From the NCBI RefSeq assembly GCF_001277235.1, contig NZ_CP012266.1, positions 2,790,001 through 2,854,000 on the forward strand: DNA of 64,000 nt, read 5' to 3'. The notes beneath the pieces were generated by a model, which searched no databases, was not told where the DNA came from, and was given only the letters and a program-made list of their open reading frames with translations. Below, in pieces: positions 33,222 through 42,222 of the stretch (the first letter of the stretch is position 1; each line of letters begins with the position of its first letter). Source of the DNA: Cronobacter dublinensis subsp. dublinensis LMG 23823 (GTDB taxonomy: Bacteria; Pseudomonadota; Gammaproteobacteria; Enterobacterales; Enterobacteriaceae). The position numbers and the translations under genes were made by a program.

Positions 33222-34676
33222 ATGAATACCACTGCAACATCTTTGACGCCCGATGAGGCGCTCGACAAGCTGGAAGCGTTGTATGATGACGCGGTCAACG
33301 CCCTGCGCGACGCGATTAAAGCGTTTATTGAGAACGGTACCCTGCCCGAAGACGCCCGCCGGGCCGAAGGCCTGTTTGTCTACCCGCAACTGCGGGTATG
33401 CTGGGATGGCGATGCGCGCCGGGCGCAGAAGACGCGCGCTTACGGCCGATTCACGCATCCGGGCTGCTACACCACCACTATTACGCGCCCGGGGCTGTTT
33501 CGCAGCTACCTGCGCGAGCAACTGATCCTGCTTTATGAAGATTACGGCGCGACCATCGAAGTGGGGCCGTCGCAGCATGAAATTCCTTATCCGTATGTCA
33601 TCGACGGCTCGGCGCTGACGCTGGATCGCTCAATGAGCGCGGGCCTCACCCGCCACTTTCCGACCACTGAGCTGGCGCAGATTGGCGATGAAACCGCCGA
33701 TGGCCTGTTCCACCCGACCGAGTTTTATCCGCTCTCGCACTTCGACGCCCGCCGTGTCGATTTCTCGCTCGCGCGCCTGCGCCATTACACCGGCACGCCG
33801 GTCGAGCACTTTCAGCCCTTCGTGCTCTTTACCAACTACACGCGCTATGTGGATGAATTCGTGCGCTGGGGCTGCAGCCAGATCCTCGACCCGGAAAGCC
33901 CTTACGTCGCGCTCTCCTGCGCGGGTGGCACCTGGATCACCGCCGACACCGAGGCGCCGGAAGCGGCGATTTCCGACCTCGCCTGGAAAAAGCATCAGAT
34001 GCCCGCCTGGCACCTGATTACCGCCGACGGCCAGGGCATTACGCTTGTGAATATCGGTGTCGGGCCGTCGAATGCAAAAACCATTTGCGACCACCTCGCG
34101 GTGCTCCGCCCGGATGTCTGGCTGATGATTGGCCACTGCGGCGGCCTGCGCGAGAGCCAGTCGATTGGCGATTACGTGCTCGCCCATGCGTATCTGCGCG
34201 ATGATCACGTACTGGACGCCGTGCTGCCGCCGGATATTCCGGTGCCGAGCATCGCCGAAGTGCAGCGCGCCCTCTATGACGCCACCAAGCTTGTGAGCAA
34301 CATGCCGGGCGAAGAAGTGAAACAGCGGCTGCGCACCGGCACCGTGGTGACCACGGACGACCGCAACTGGGAGCTGCGTTATTCCGCCTCGGCGCTGCGT
34401 TTCAACCTGAGCCGCGCGGTGGCCATCGACATGGAAAGCGCCACCATTGCCGCGCAGGGGTATCGCTTTCGCGTGCCGTACGGCACCTTGCTGTGCGTCT
34501 CGGATAAACCGCTGCATGGCGAAATCAAGCTGCCAGGCCAGGCGAACCGCTTCTACGAGGGCGCGATTTCCGAGCATTTGCAGATTGGCATTCGCGCCAT
34601 CGACCTCTTGCGCGCCGAGGGCGAACGCCTGCATTCGCGTAAACTGCGCACCTTTAACGAGCCGCCGTTCCGTTGA
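33222..34676 (+). CDS. amn: AMP nucleosidase Amn
   Basis: Amn hydrolyses AMP to adenine and ribose-5-phosphate in the cytoplasm, helping set adenylate pools. The 484-residue protein equals E. coli in length. The N-terminal AMP_N domain covers about 1-170. The C-terminal nucleoside-phosphorylase-like domain contains VNIGVGPSNAKTICDHLAVLRP, GHCGGLRESQSIGDYV and AIDMESATIAAQGYRF (substrate-ribose Glu). The start is ATG 33222 after CAGGAG; the upstream frame to 33168 is not conserved. Confidence 0.97.
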   Translation: MNTTATSLTPDEALDKLEALYDDAVNALRDAIKAFIENGTLPEDARRAEGLFVYPQLRVCWDGDARRAQKTRAYGRFTHPGCYTTTITRPGLFRSYLREQLILLYEDYGATIEVGPSQHEIPYPYVIDGSALTLDRSMSAGLTRHFPTTELAQIGDETADGLFHPTEFYPLSHFDARRVDFSLARLRHYTGTPVEHFQPFVLFTNYTRYVDEFVRWGCSQILDPESPYVALSCAGGTWITADTEAPEAAISDLAWKKHQMPAWHLITADGQGITLVNIGVGPSNAKTICDHLAVLRPDVWLMIGHCGGLRESQSIGDYVLAHAYLRDDHVLDAVLPPDIPVPSIAEVQRALYDATKLVSNMPGEEVKQRLRTGTVVTTDDRNWELRYSASALRFNLSRAVAIDMESATIAAQGYRFRVPYGTLLCVSDKPLHGEIKLPGQANRFYEGAISEHLQIGIRAIDLLRAEGERLHSRKLRTFNEPPFR

Positions 34677-34679
34677 TCG

Positions 34680-34712
34680 ATCCTGGCGCAGCGCGGGCTG
34701 CGCCAGGATTTG
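34680..34712 (+). terminator. amn terminator
   Basis: ATCCTGGCGCAG ... CTGCGCCAGGAT is a 12-bp perfect stem three bases after the amn stop, ending in a short T stretch. Confidence 0.8.
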
Positions 34713-34754
34713 CAGAATTATTCAGCAAATGGTTCAGCATTTTACATTCAGGCT

Positions 34755-34783
34755 TTGACAACCCCGAACGCTGCCGTTACTAT
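34755..34783 (+). promoter_or_regulatory. Promoter of tRNA-Asn copy 3
   Basis: TTGACA and TACTAT are 17 bases apart with a GCGCC discriminator, upstream of the third tRNA-Asn. Confidence 0.82.
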
Positions 34784-34801
34784 GCGCCCCGTTCTCGCAA
34801 T

Positions 34802-34877
34802 TCCTCTGTAGTTCAGTCGGTAGAACGGCGGACTGTTAATCCGTATGTCACTGGTTCGAGTCCAGTCAGAGGAGCCA
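34802..34877 (+). tRNA. tRNA-Asn (anticodon GTT), copy 3
   Basis: Identical 76-base tRNA-Asn with CCA. It is immediately followed by the T6SS vgrG cassette, so it may mark an insertion boundary. Confidence 0.96.
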
Positions 34878-34930
34878 GATTTTAGTTCTGGGATTTTTTA
34901 ACAAATCCTGGAGCGTTATAAAACAAATGA

Positions 34931-34965
34931 ACCCGGCACGTCTGATACAGATTGCCGGGTTTTTT
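34931..34965 (+). terminator. Terminator after tRNA-Asn copy 3
   Basis: ACCCGGCA ... TGCCGGGT followed by Ts on the plus strand. It differs from the hairpin after the other three copies. Confidence 0.75.
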
Positions 34966-34983
34966 GTATCTGCTGTTTTTGGA

Positions 34984-36204
34984 TCAGTCATCTTCAGGTA
35001 ACGCAAAAACGCTGCCTTTGTCATCCCGCTTTAGCAACGTCCAGCAGGCCCGATGCGGCTTACCCTCTTTATCCTCAAAAGGCGGCATCTTCTGCCCTGC
35101 CCGTGTCTGTATATATTCAGTCCTGCCGTTCACTGTCGCGGCCCATTGCCCTGCATGAGGGGCGATATCGTCAGTCCAGCACTGAATGCGCACGGGATCG
35201 CAGGATTCGTCTGTTTCCGCTTTATCCAGCAGCGCGCTCGCGTCGTCAAAGCGGGCAAACCAGGCCATGGACGACGCTTTCTCAAACTGTAAGTTTTCAT
35301 AGTCTGAATAGAAGTGCAGGCCATTATGACCGTCATACCGGACAGGGCGAATTAGCTGGTTTACCTTGACCAGCAGTGGCGGCAAACCTTCGGTTTTCAT
35401 GTCACCCAGTGGTGGTGGCAGCTCACCCGCCCTGAGGATCGCGCCGTTGCTGTAGGGTAACAGGCTGATTTCAGGCGTTTTCACTAAACGATGCGATAAC
35501 CTTTGTGCACCGCCCAGTTTTTCCAGCCACGGGGTTCCCAGTATGGTGTACCAGCAGGCTCCTTTGAGACTATTAACTGCCCGTCTGCCTTCAAGCGTAC
35601 CAATAGAATCCACCATCACGCCGGAAAAACGCTGCGCCAGGGCATACTCATACGGAAACATCCGTTCGAAGGCGTAGGGAAGAATAAACGACAGCCCGGC
35701 ATAACCGCTTTCCACGGCAAAGATGTCACACAACCACAGCAGCCAGCCCTCATATCGTGCTTTACCATCAGGCTCTTTCAGCAGCGAGAGCGGGAACGTT
35801 AATTTAATAACTGAGCGATCATTATCGTTATGAAATATACGTTTACCCATAATGAGAATATCGTAATCGGGCGCTAAAAAATCTTTCTCTGCGCTGCTCA
35901 TATACCAGGAAAAAATCTCTTCCGGGGTGGAATCGATAATCTTCTGTCGTTTTTTAGCGTAATTCTTCTCCGTAATACCTACCCAGTTTTTGGTGAGGTG
36001 CTTTTTCAGGCAGGGTTTAAATTCGGCATAAAAGCGATCGACACACTCCACCATTCTTCGACGAACCTCTGGCGTATGCCCGTCCTTAAAAAACACCGTC
36101 ATAATCAGACCGAGATTGACCGCCGGTCTGCCGTCTTTGTATTTCACGGACGCCTCCGGCAGCCACTTCTCGATATAATTCAGTTCAAAACCGTCTAATA
36201 CCAT
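34984..36204 (-). CDS. Putative T6SS immunity protein (DUF3396 type)
   Basis: A 406-residue protein recalling the DUF3396 'type VI immunity' family: an N-terminal MTVFFKDGHTPEVRRRMVECVDRF segment and a central YAGLSFILPYAFERMFPYEYALAQRF segment. Trp-rich motifs follow (GACWYTILGTPWLEKLGG). No signal peptide or membrane segment is seen, which suggests protection against a cytoplasmic toxin. It is last in the vgrG-DUF4123 cassette on the same strand. No effector gene separates it from the DUF4123 gene, which is unusual (see findings). The family call is from memory of its motifs. Confidence 0.7.
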   Translation of the reverse strand: MVLDGFELNYIEKWLPEASVKYKDGRPAVNLGLIMTVFFKDGHTPEVRRRMVECVDRFYAEFKPCLKKHLTKNWVGITEKNYAKKRQKIIDSTPEEIFSWYMSSAEKDFLAPDYDILIMGKRIFHNDNDRSVIKLTFPLSLLKEPDGKARYEGWLLWLCDIFAVESGYAGLSFILPYAFERMFPYEYALAQRFSGVMVDSIGTLEGRRAVNSLKGACWYTILGTPWLEKLGGAQRLSHRLVKTPEISLLPYSNGAILRAGELPPPLGDMKTEGLPPLLVKVNQLIRPVRYDGHNGLHFYSDYENLQFEKASSMAWFARFDDASALLDKAETDESCDPVRIQCWTDDIAPHAGQWAATVNGRTEYIQTRAGQKMPPFEDKEGKPHRACWTLLKRDDKGSVFALPEDD

Positions 36205-36267
36205 AACCGCTCCTTGTTAACCGGCACCCAGCGCCGCTGCAGCAGTGCCCGTTGTCTCATCCAGTCC

Positions 36268-37089
36268 TTATACGACCGCGGTTGTGAGCAATACGTCTGC
36301 CAGTGGCACCTTCCCAGCAATAACGCCCGGAAGTAACGCGCATACCGTCTCTGACTCCAGCATCTTCTTCCCGCCATTAAGATAACAAAGCGCATAGAGC
36401 ACGCGATCTGCGGACTTTTCCAGCCCCAGACTCGCCGCTTTCTTCAGCGCCCTGATAACCATCAGCCGCTGCGCGCATGCGGGGAACGACTGGCTGGTGG
36501 CCATTGTCTGCCACACATTCAGCACGCTGTTCACCTCCGGCTTATCGGAGATTTGCTCCCAGGTAATGTTATCCAGCCGGATAAGGGGTGCTTCGTCGCT
36601 TGCTGTCTTCGATGGCGTAATGCTGATGGGTTGCCACTGCGTTTCACCGGGCAGCCACCATTGTGTAACGCCGCTGAACAATGAAGCGTGCCAGTTATGT
36701 TCCGTACAGGCGGCCAGCACCGGAATGACATGACTTGCATAGAAGCGTACCAGCGCGGTAGAGCCTGCCGGCGAAACGATAGTGCAGCCGCGAGACAGCT
36801 GAATTGCGAGGAAAGGTAAATGATGCGTGTAAGCAATGACCGCTACGCTGCCTGACAGCAGATTCAGAAAGTCACGCAACTGCGCCTTATCATCAACATC
36901 AAGCAGCCACGGTCCGTAATTCTGGAGTGCCACAAGCTGTGGGTGGATATACAGCGAGTGCAGCCTGTGCTCGTGTTTCGCCCGGAACGCCAGAAAATCG
37001 CTTTCCGACTGTGCGCCTGCCTCAAACAGCAGACAAATCTTCTCATCTGTTCCGTCGGGTAATGCTGCAAGTAACGCGGTCGTGTCCAT
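36268..37089 (-). CDS. DUF4123 T6SS effector adaptor/chaperone
   Basis: A 273-residue protein with the layout of DUF4123 (Tap/TEC) adaptors. It has an N-terminal SLYIHPQLVALQNYGPWLLDV segment, a SVAVIAYTHHLPFLAIQLS strand pair, and a RFYASHVIPVLAACTEHNWHASLF region where family members read RFYDPRVL ... FG. These proteins load a cognate effector onto VgrG. The gene starts two bases after the vgrG stop, and the C-terminal part (after about 200) is probably effector-specific. Confidence 0.78.
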   Translation of the reverse strand: MDTTALLAALPDGTDEKICLLFEAGAQSESDFLAFRAKHEHRLHSLYIHPQLVALQNYGPWLLDVDDKAQLRDFLNLLSGSVAVIAYTHHLPFLAIQLSRGCTIVSPAGSTALVRFYASHVIPVLAACTEHNWHASLFSGVTQWWLPGETQWQPISITPSKTASDEAPLIRLDNITWEQISDKPEVNSVLNVWQTMATSQSFPACAQRLMVIRALKKAASLGLEKSADRVLYALCYLNGGKKMLESETVCALLPGVIAGKVPLADVLLTTAVV

Positions 37090-37091
37090 CG

Positions 37092-39422
37092 TTATACTCC
37101 CTGAACCATGGCGTCATTTGCCTGAATAGCTTTTAGCAGGCAGGTAATACAGATGTTGCCCTGAATGACAGGATGAAGTTGCGGGAAATCCACCGGTTGC
37201 GAGGCAGGCTGCCCAACATACGTCCGCTCCACCCTGCGTAAATACGTTTCGGTCGTCCCGTACTCGATGTTTCCTTCTTCGATTTTCAGGTAGCTACCGC
37301 CGCCGATCAGGATGATTTTTTTCTTGCCTGCAAACAGCATGTCGGCGGTCGACATCAGGCTCACCTTCTGTTGCGCGCCGAGCAACATCGCGCCGTTCTG
37401 CGCCTGCATTTGTACCGGGCCTTCACCGGATATCACGCTCAGCGTGCCGGTATGGGCAAACAGGCCGATTTTCTCTCCTGCCATTAGGGTCGTGTTCCCC
37501 ATCGACCCGAGACTGATATCTCCCCCGGCGTTCAGCGCCACATTCTGGCTGGCCGCCATCTGCAGATGTTCGCCGCTGGTGAACGCCACGCCTTGTGGGC
37601 CGTGGACATGGATCATGTCGTTCAGCGGCGTTAACCGCGCGTCAAACATCGCGAGCTGACTGGCGATATCCGCCTCCAGCGCCTGTGCCTGTTCTGCGGC
37701 AGCGGCTAACTGCCGGAGCTGAGTGAGGCAGAGTTCGATTTCCTGAAGGGCCGTTTCCCTTTCCAGCACCTCGCCTTGCGCTTTGGTCTGCCCATCGGCG
37801 GTGATAAACAGCCCCTTCGCCACACGGATAACGCCGTATTCATCGGTGCGTAGTTCAAAGCCGCAGCCCCGGGGTTTGTCCTGTTGATCGACTATCTGCC
37901 CCTGGTTCAGTTGCGTCGCGCCGTAAGGCGTATTTAGCGTCACATGCTCCTGCCCGCGCCTATCTTCCATCCGCAGCGTATTGTCAGCGGCGGTGCGCAG
38001 AATGTTCTGACTGCGGTTGTCGCGATTAACCAGATCGGCATGCTCTGCGTCGTGAAACGCGTGGGCGATATACGGGCGGTCGATATTGCCGTCGTCATAG
38101 GCAATGCTGATCTCAGTGCCGTCAAGCAGCGGCATGTGCCAGCCAAAATTTTCACCTGCGAAGGGCTTTGCCAGACGCACCCACAGGTAGTGGTAACCCG
38201 GCTCCGCATCCTCGCGGCTGAAATCCAGTTTCACGCGGTAGCGGCCTGCGCTGTCCAGATGGGCGTAAGTGTCATGCGGCTCGCGGCTCTCGATACGGGC
38301 GGGTAAGGTGCCATGAATTTCCGGGCGGATGAGCTCCGCCGGGCGATAGTTCACCCGTTCGGTATAAGGAATGCCCCACAGCGAAACATGCAGGCGCGTA
38401 TCGCGCGCCGCACGGAAGGTGGCAAGCGTAATCAGCATCCCTTCCTGCAACGCGGCAAGCGAGCTGCCCGGCGTCTCCAGCACCTGCCCCGGCGTCAGAT
38501 GCGCGGCATTGCTGAACAGATGCAGCCGCGTGGCGCTATTGAGTTCGCGCTCATGGTGGATGCGGGCGTAAAACGCGCCGCTTTCGGTTTCCGGCGATGA
38601 GGTGGCATCATCACCCGCCGCCAGAAACGGCGCGCCATAGCGATAGTGCTCGCCGGTGGTGATGGCGGCGCTGCGAACGGCGACTGCCGAATCCATCGGC
38701 ATGCTGGCGTCGCGATAGTTATAATCACGGGTTCGCACCTCGCCGGTGACGGTGTGATGCCAGACGCGGGCACCCCATACCGAGGCTTCTGCGCCGTCGT
38801 ACAGTCCGGACGGCGCCTGAAAGGGCACGCTGACGCCGAACGCGCAGTTACGCTGACTGTCGCCCAAAATGACCGTCTCCTGCTGCGTCGCCGCGTTCAT
38901 TTCGCTGCGAAACCAGATGCCCACCTCAGAAAGAACACGCCGGATAAACGCAAGATCCGTTTCCCGCCACTGGGTGATAAGGTCGCGTTGCGGATACACG
39001 CGCTCCAGTCGGAAGTGGAAGTCCGGCCCTTCCAGCCCGTGCGCGCGCAAGACCTGTTCCACCAGTTCGGGTACGGAGAGATTCTGGTACACCGCGCAGC
39101 GCCGGGTCAGGTTGAGCAGCGCCAGCCGCGATGAGAGCGTCACCGCGTAATGTGTCTGGTCAGCTGTCGTTCCCAGCCACTCAAAACCGGTGATGATGCC
39201 ATGCACCACGCGACCGGAACGCATACTCAGGCTGGCGTATTTCAGCAGAACATCGGTCTGCGCTACGTCGCGCTGCGGGGCCGTGAATACAATGCGCCAT
39301 GTAAAAGGTTCATTAAGCGCTTCGCGCCCACGGAAGTTCAGCACGTCCGGCGTCACCCGGCTGTTATTTATTTCCAGCCAATAACGGCTCTGACCGTCGA
39401 ATTGTTTTTGCAAGGTATTCAT
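37092..39422 (-). CDS. vgrG: T6SS spike protein VgrG
   Basis: A 776-residue VgrG, the trimeric tip of the type VI secretion puncturing device. The gp27-like part spans about 1-370 (LEINNSRVTPDVLNFRGREALNEPF; FHFRLERVYPQRDLITQWRETDLAFIRRVLSEVG). The OB-fold/gp5 part is around 390-500 (RYRVKLDF; WVRLAKPFAGENFGWHMPL). The DUF2345 beta-helix extension runs at about 560-720. There is no toxin domain at the C-terminus, so it needs a cargo effector. ATG 39422 matches the family start. No other T6SS structural genes occur in the window, so this is an orphan vgrG cassette. Confidence 0.93.
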   Translation of the reverse strand: MNTLQKQFDGQSRYWLEINNSRVTPDVLNFRGREALNEPFTWRIVFTAPQRDVAQTDVLLKYASLSMRSGRVVHGIITGFEWLGTTADQTHYAVTLSSRLALLNLTRRCAVYQNLSVPELVEQVLRAHGLEGPDFHFRLERVYPQRDLITQWRETDLAFIRRVLSEVGIWFRSEMNAATQQETVILGDSQRNCAFGVSVPFQAPSGLYDGAEASVWGARVWHHTVTGEVRTRDYNYRDASMPMDSAVAVRSAAITTGEHYRYGAPFLAAGDDATSSPETESGAFYARIHHERELNSATRLHLFSNAAHLTPGQVLETPGSSLAALQEGMLITLATFRAARDTRLHVSLWGIPYTERVNYRPAELIRPEIHGTLPARIESREPHDTYAHLDSAGRYRVKLDFSREDAEPGYHYLWVRLAKPFAGENFGWHMPLLDGTEISIAYDDGNIDRPYIAHAFHDAEHADLVNRDNRSQNILRTAADNTLRMEDRRGQEHVTLNTPYGATQLNQGQIVDQQDKPRGCGFELRTDEYGVIRVAKGLFITADGQTKAQGEVLERETALQEIELCLTQLRQLAAAAEQAQALEADIASQLAMFDARLTPLNDMIHVHGPQGVAFTSGEHLQMAASQNVALNAGGDISLGSMGNTTLMAGEKIGLFAHTGTLSVISGEGPVQMQAQNGAMLLGAQQKVSLMSTADMLFAGKKKIILIGGGSYLKIEEGNIEYGTTETYLRRVERTYVGQPASQPVDFPQLHPVIQGNICITCLLKAIQANDAMVQGV

Positions 39423-39813
39423 TACGTATTCCTTTACCAGCCGATGGCTGCACACGGCAGCAGGGATCCCACAGGTCTTAATCACAACGGAAAGACAGAA
39501 TATGCCGCAAAATAACCGGGTCAATCGGGGAAAACGTAATAAGACATGTTTAAGCACGCATATTTATACCCGAACCCAGGCGGCAGCGGCCATGCCGGAG
39601 GAATGAATGCGCTTAATTTTATTTTTGCCCAAAGGGGAATTACCCGCCTGCAAATTCATAATAAAAATAAAATCCCCCTATTAAATACACACACCAAATA
39701 TATACCGTTTTTTATTTTAAATGATTAATAATGCTGGACACCTCAAAAACGCATACTACGCCGTTGATGACTGAGCCTAATAAAGCCGCTTCGCGCCGTT
39801 AGCAGAGCCCAAT
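39423..39813. other. AT-rich intergenic region upstream of vgrG
   Basis: About 390 bases between vgrG and the yeeO terminator, strongly AT-rich at 39640-39740. It presumably holds the vgrG promoter and looks like horizontally acquired flank. I see no gene, tRNA fragment or insertion-sequence end. Confidence 0.5.
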
Positions 39814-39814
39814 G

Positions 39815-39837
39815 AAAAAGCCCGCGTTGTGCGGGCT
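39815..39837 (-). terminator. yeeO terminator
   Basis: Minus-strand AGCCCGC-ACAAC-GCGGGCT is followed by TTTT, 22 bases after the yeeO stop. Confidence 0.82.
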
Positions 39838-39858
39838 TGTGGCATTTCAGCGTCAGGC

Positions 39859-41331
39859 TTACATCGCCTTCGGCTGGCCGGGCGGCGCGGGGGAATCCAG
39901 CACCACCGGTCGTTTTGGCGGGCGCGGGTATTTCTGCAGCCATTTTCCGCTCACCATACGCCAGTAGAAAAAGACGCCGCGCACGGCCCAGTCCAGGAAC
40001 ATCCCGAGCCACACGCCGACCACGCCCATACCGAGCACGATGCCGAGCGTATAGCCCGCCACCACGCGACAGCCCCACATGCCAAGCATCGATACCCACA
40101 TCGCGAAACGCGCGTCGCGCGCGCCTTTGAGCCCGGCGGGCAGCACCCACGAGGCCGCCCAGATGGGCATAAACGCGGCGTTAAGCCACAGCAGGATCTT
40201 CACGACGTCTTTCACATCCTCTTCATGGGTGTAAAACGACGCGAACAGCCCGGCAAAGGGCGCGCTCAGCCACGCAATGGCGGTAAGCATAAAGGTGGAG
40301 AGCCAGAAGACGTGGCGCAGCTGGCGTTCCGCCTGACCAATCTGCCCTTTGCCAAGGCGCTTGCCGGTGATGATAGTGGACGCCGAGCCGAGCGCATTGC
40401 CCGGCAGGTTAATCAGCGCGGCGACCGAGAACGCGATAAAGTTACCGGCGATAACGTTGGTGCCCATCCCCGCGACAAACATCTGCGTCAGCAGCTTACC
40501 GCCATTAAACAGCACCGACTCAATGCTCGCCGGCAGCCCTATGCCGAGCACCTCCCAGAGAATATTGAGCTTCAGCGGCGAGAAGTAGCTTTTCAGCGAG
40601 ATGCGCAGCGCCGGGTTAAAGCCAATCATCAGCACATAGATAATGGCGATGGCGCCAATGTAGCGCGAGATAGTGAGCCCGATACCGGCGCCAATAAAGC
40701 CCAGCCCGTGCCAGGAGAAAAGCCCGTAAATCAAAAAGCCGCTGATCACGATGTTCAGGATGTTCATCCCGCCGTTGATCAACAGCGGGATTTTGGTATT
40801 GCCCGCGCCACGCAGCGCGCCGCTGCCAATCAACGCGATGGCCGCCGCCGGGTAACTCCAGGCCGTCAGTTGCAAGTAGATAAGCGCCAGTTCTTTCACC
40901 TGCGCGCTCGCCTCGCCCGCCACCACATTGATGATGTATTCGCCCGTCAGATGCACCAGCGCCGCCAGGAGCACCGACACGATGGTCATCAGTACCAGCG
41001 ACTGTCTGGCCGCCGCCCTAGCCCGCTTGCGATCGCGCTTGCCGAGGCTGAAGGCCACCACCACCGTGGTCCCTAAGTCGACCGCCGCAAAGAACGACAG
41101 CACCACCATGTTGAAGCTATCGGCAAGCCCCACGCCCGCCATCGCCTCTTTACCGAGCCAGCTCACAAGGAAGGTGCTGAGCACGCCCATCAGTAGCACG
41201 CAGGTGTTTTCCAGCAGGATAGGCACCGCCAGCGGCGTGATCTCACGCCAGAACAGGACTCGATAGCTTTTGCGCTTTTTGTACCAGGGCGTACGAGCGA
41301 TCGCCTGGCGAACGGTAGTGGTTAGACTCAA
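39859..41331 (-). CDS. yeeO: MATE-family exporter YeeO
   Basis: A 490-residue inner-membrane transporter of the MATE family with twelve hydrophobic segments in two pseudo-symmetric halves (about 28-230 and 260-450). It has family motifs such as LIGSGALRGAGNTKIPL and NLPGNALGSASTIITGKRLGKG. E. coli YeeO has been linked to FMN/FAD and dipeptide export. The position beside tRNA-Asn is as in E. coli. The start MSLTTTVRQAIARTPW is kept at 41331. Confidence 0.92.
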   Translation of the reverse strand: MSLTTTVRQAIARTPWYKKRKSYRVLFWREITPLAVPILLENTCVLLMGVLSTFLVSWLGKEAMAGVGLADSFNMVVLSFFAAVDLGTTVVVAFSLGKRDRKRARAAARQSLVLMTIVSVLLAALVHLTGEYIINVVAGEASAQVKELALIYLQLTAWSYPAAAIALIGSGALRGAGNTKIPLLINGGMNILNIVISGFLIYGLFSWHGLGFIGAGIGLTISRYIGAIAIIYVLMIGFNPALRISLKSYFSPLKLNILWEVLGIGLPASIESVLFNGGKLLTQMFVAGMGTNVIAGNFIAFSVAALINLPGNALGSASTIITGKRLGKGQIGQAERQLRHVFWLSTFMLTAIAWLSAPFAGLFASFYTHEEDVKDVVKILLWLNAAFMPIWAASWVLPAGLKGARDARFAMWVSMLGMWGCRVVAGYTLGIVLGMGVVGVWLGMFLDWAVRGVFFYWRMVSGKWLQKYPRPPKRPVVLDSPAPPGQPKAM

Positions 41332-41478
41332 AATGGACCTGCACCTGAAAGTTGAAACCTCATTTCAAATAGTGAGTTAGAACCCGCAATCCTGCAAAGG
41401 CTTTCCGCACATATTGTCTGAAAATAGCGCGCAATGTTCACAGAATGTTCGAACACGCGCCGCAGTGGCAAATGAGGT

Positions 41479-41506
41479 TTGACAATTGGCGCGGGGCCGC
41501 TATGAT
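41479..41506 (+). promoter_or_regulatory. Promoter of tRNA-Asn copy 4
   Basis: TTGACA and TATGAT are 16 bases apart, upstream of the fourth tRNA-Asn and divergent from yeeO. Confidence 0.82.
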
Positions 41507-41521
41507 TAGCCTCCACACGAT

Positions 41522-41597
41522 TCCTCTGTAGTTCAGTCGGTAGAACGGCGGACTGTTAATCCGTATGTCACTGGTTCGAGTCCAGTCAGAGGAGCCA
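41522..41597 (+). tRNA. tRNA-Asn (anticodon GTT), copy 4
   Basis: Identical 76-base tRNA-Asn with CCA, flanking yeeO on one side and the DUF3304/DUF2235 module on the other. Confidence 0.96.
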
Positions 41598-41608
41598 GAT
41601 TCAAAAAA

Positions 41609-41632
41609 AGCCCGCTTAATGCGGGCTTTTTT
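41609..41632 (+). terminator. Terminator of tRNA-Asn copy 4
   Basis: AGCCCGC-TTAAT-GCGGGCT followed by TTTTTT. Confidence 0.88.
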
Positions 41633-42222
41633 ATTATGGGTTTAACGCGTTGCCTCCAGCCGCCTTCCCGCCCATTGCTTTCTGCATCCTTTGCCGCACG
41701 TTGCGGGATGTACGCCAGCGACGCGGCAGCGAGCATTCTGACCCAACCGTCAGAACAATCTCCCCTGAGAATGTCCGTTACCGCTACCCGCCTCTAGCTT
41801 ATCGATGACGCCAAAAGTCACGTTGCCTGCCGGGAAATACGCCTCTCTCGCGGTGCTATTATTCGTTTACTCAATATTTGTGATATGACCAGCCCTGACT
41901 GAATCCTCTGCGCTCCGGCATACAGGTGGCTTTATATCGCCCGGCTGATAATACGCCACGAAATATATATTCCTCAGGTGAATCCTTACAGAGTTAAAGT
42001 AAACCTCACAAACCATCCGTTAGCCTGTATTTCGTTAAAACGCAGAATGCGAAGAGTAGTAATAAATTCGCAAACAGGCATACCTTGTTACTTATACGCG
42101 TATTGATATGCACGTTAACAGGCATACAATAACCGCCGCAATAAACACGGGTATGACAGCGCACAGGATGCCTTTTAAAAAATAAACAAGTAACACGAAA
42201 ATTTACCTGACAAGGAATAAAA
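41633..42222. other. Intergenic region before the DUF3304 module
   Basis: These 590 bases contain no recognisable gene. The half nearest the module (from about 41930) is AT-rich. I searched by eye for a second copy of the tRNA-Asn 3' end that would mark an integration event and did not see one. Confidence 0.5.

Noticed and set aside
39546..39728. 60-codon open frame upstream of vgrG
   Set aside because: AT-rich low-complexity product with no ribosome binding site or family; it lies in the vgrG promoter region on the other strand.
41633..42222. Integrative element attachment site beside tRNA-Asn copy 4
   Set aside because: No duplicated tRNA 3' end and no integrase gene were seen in the window, so an att site is not supported.
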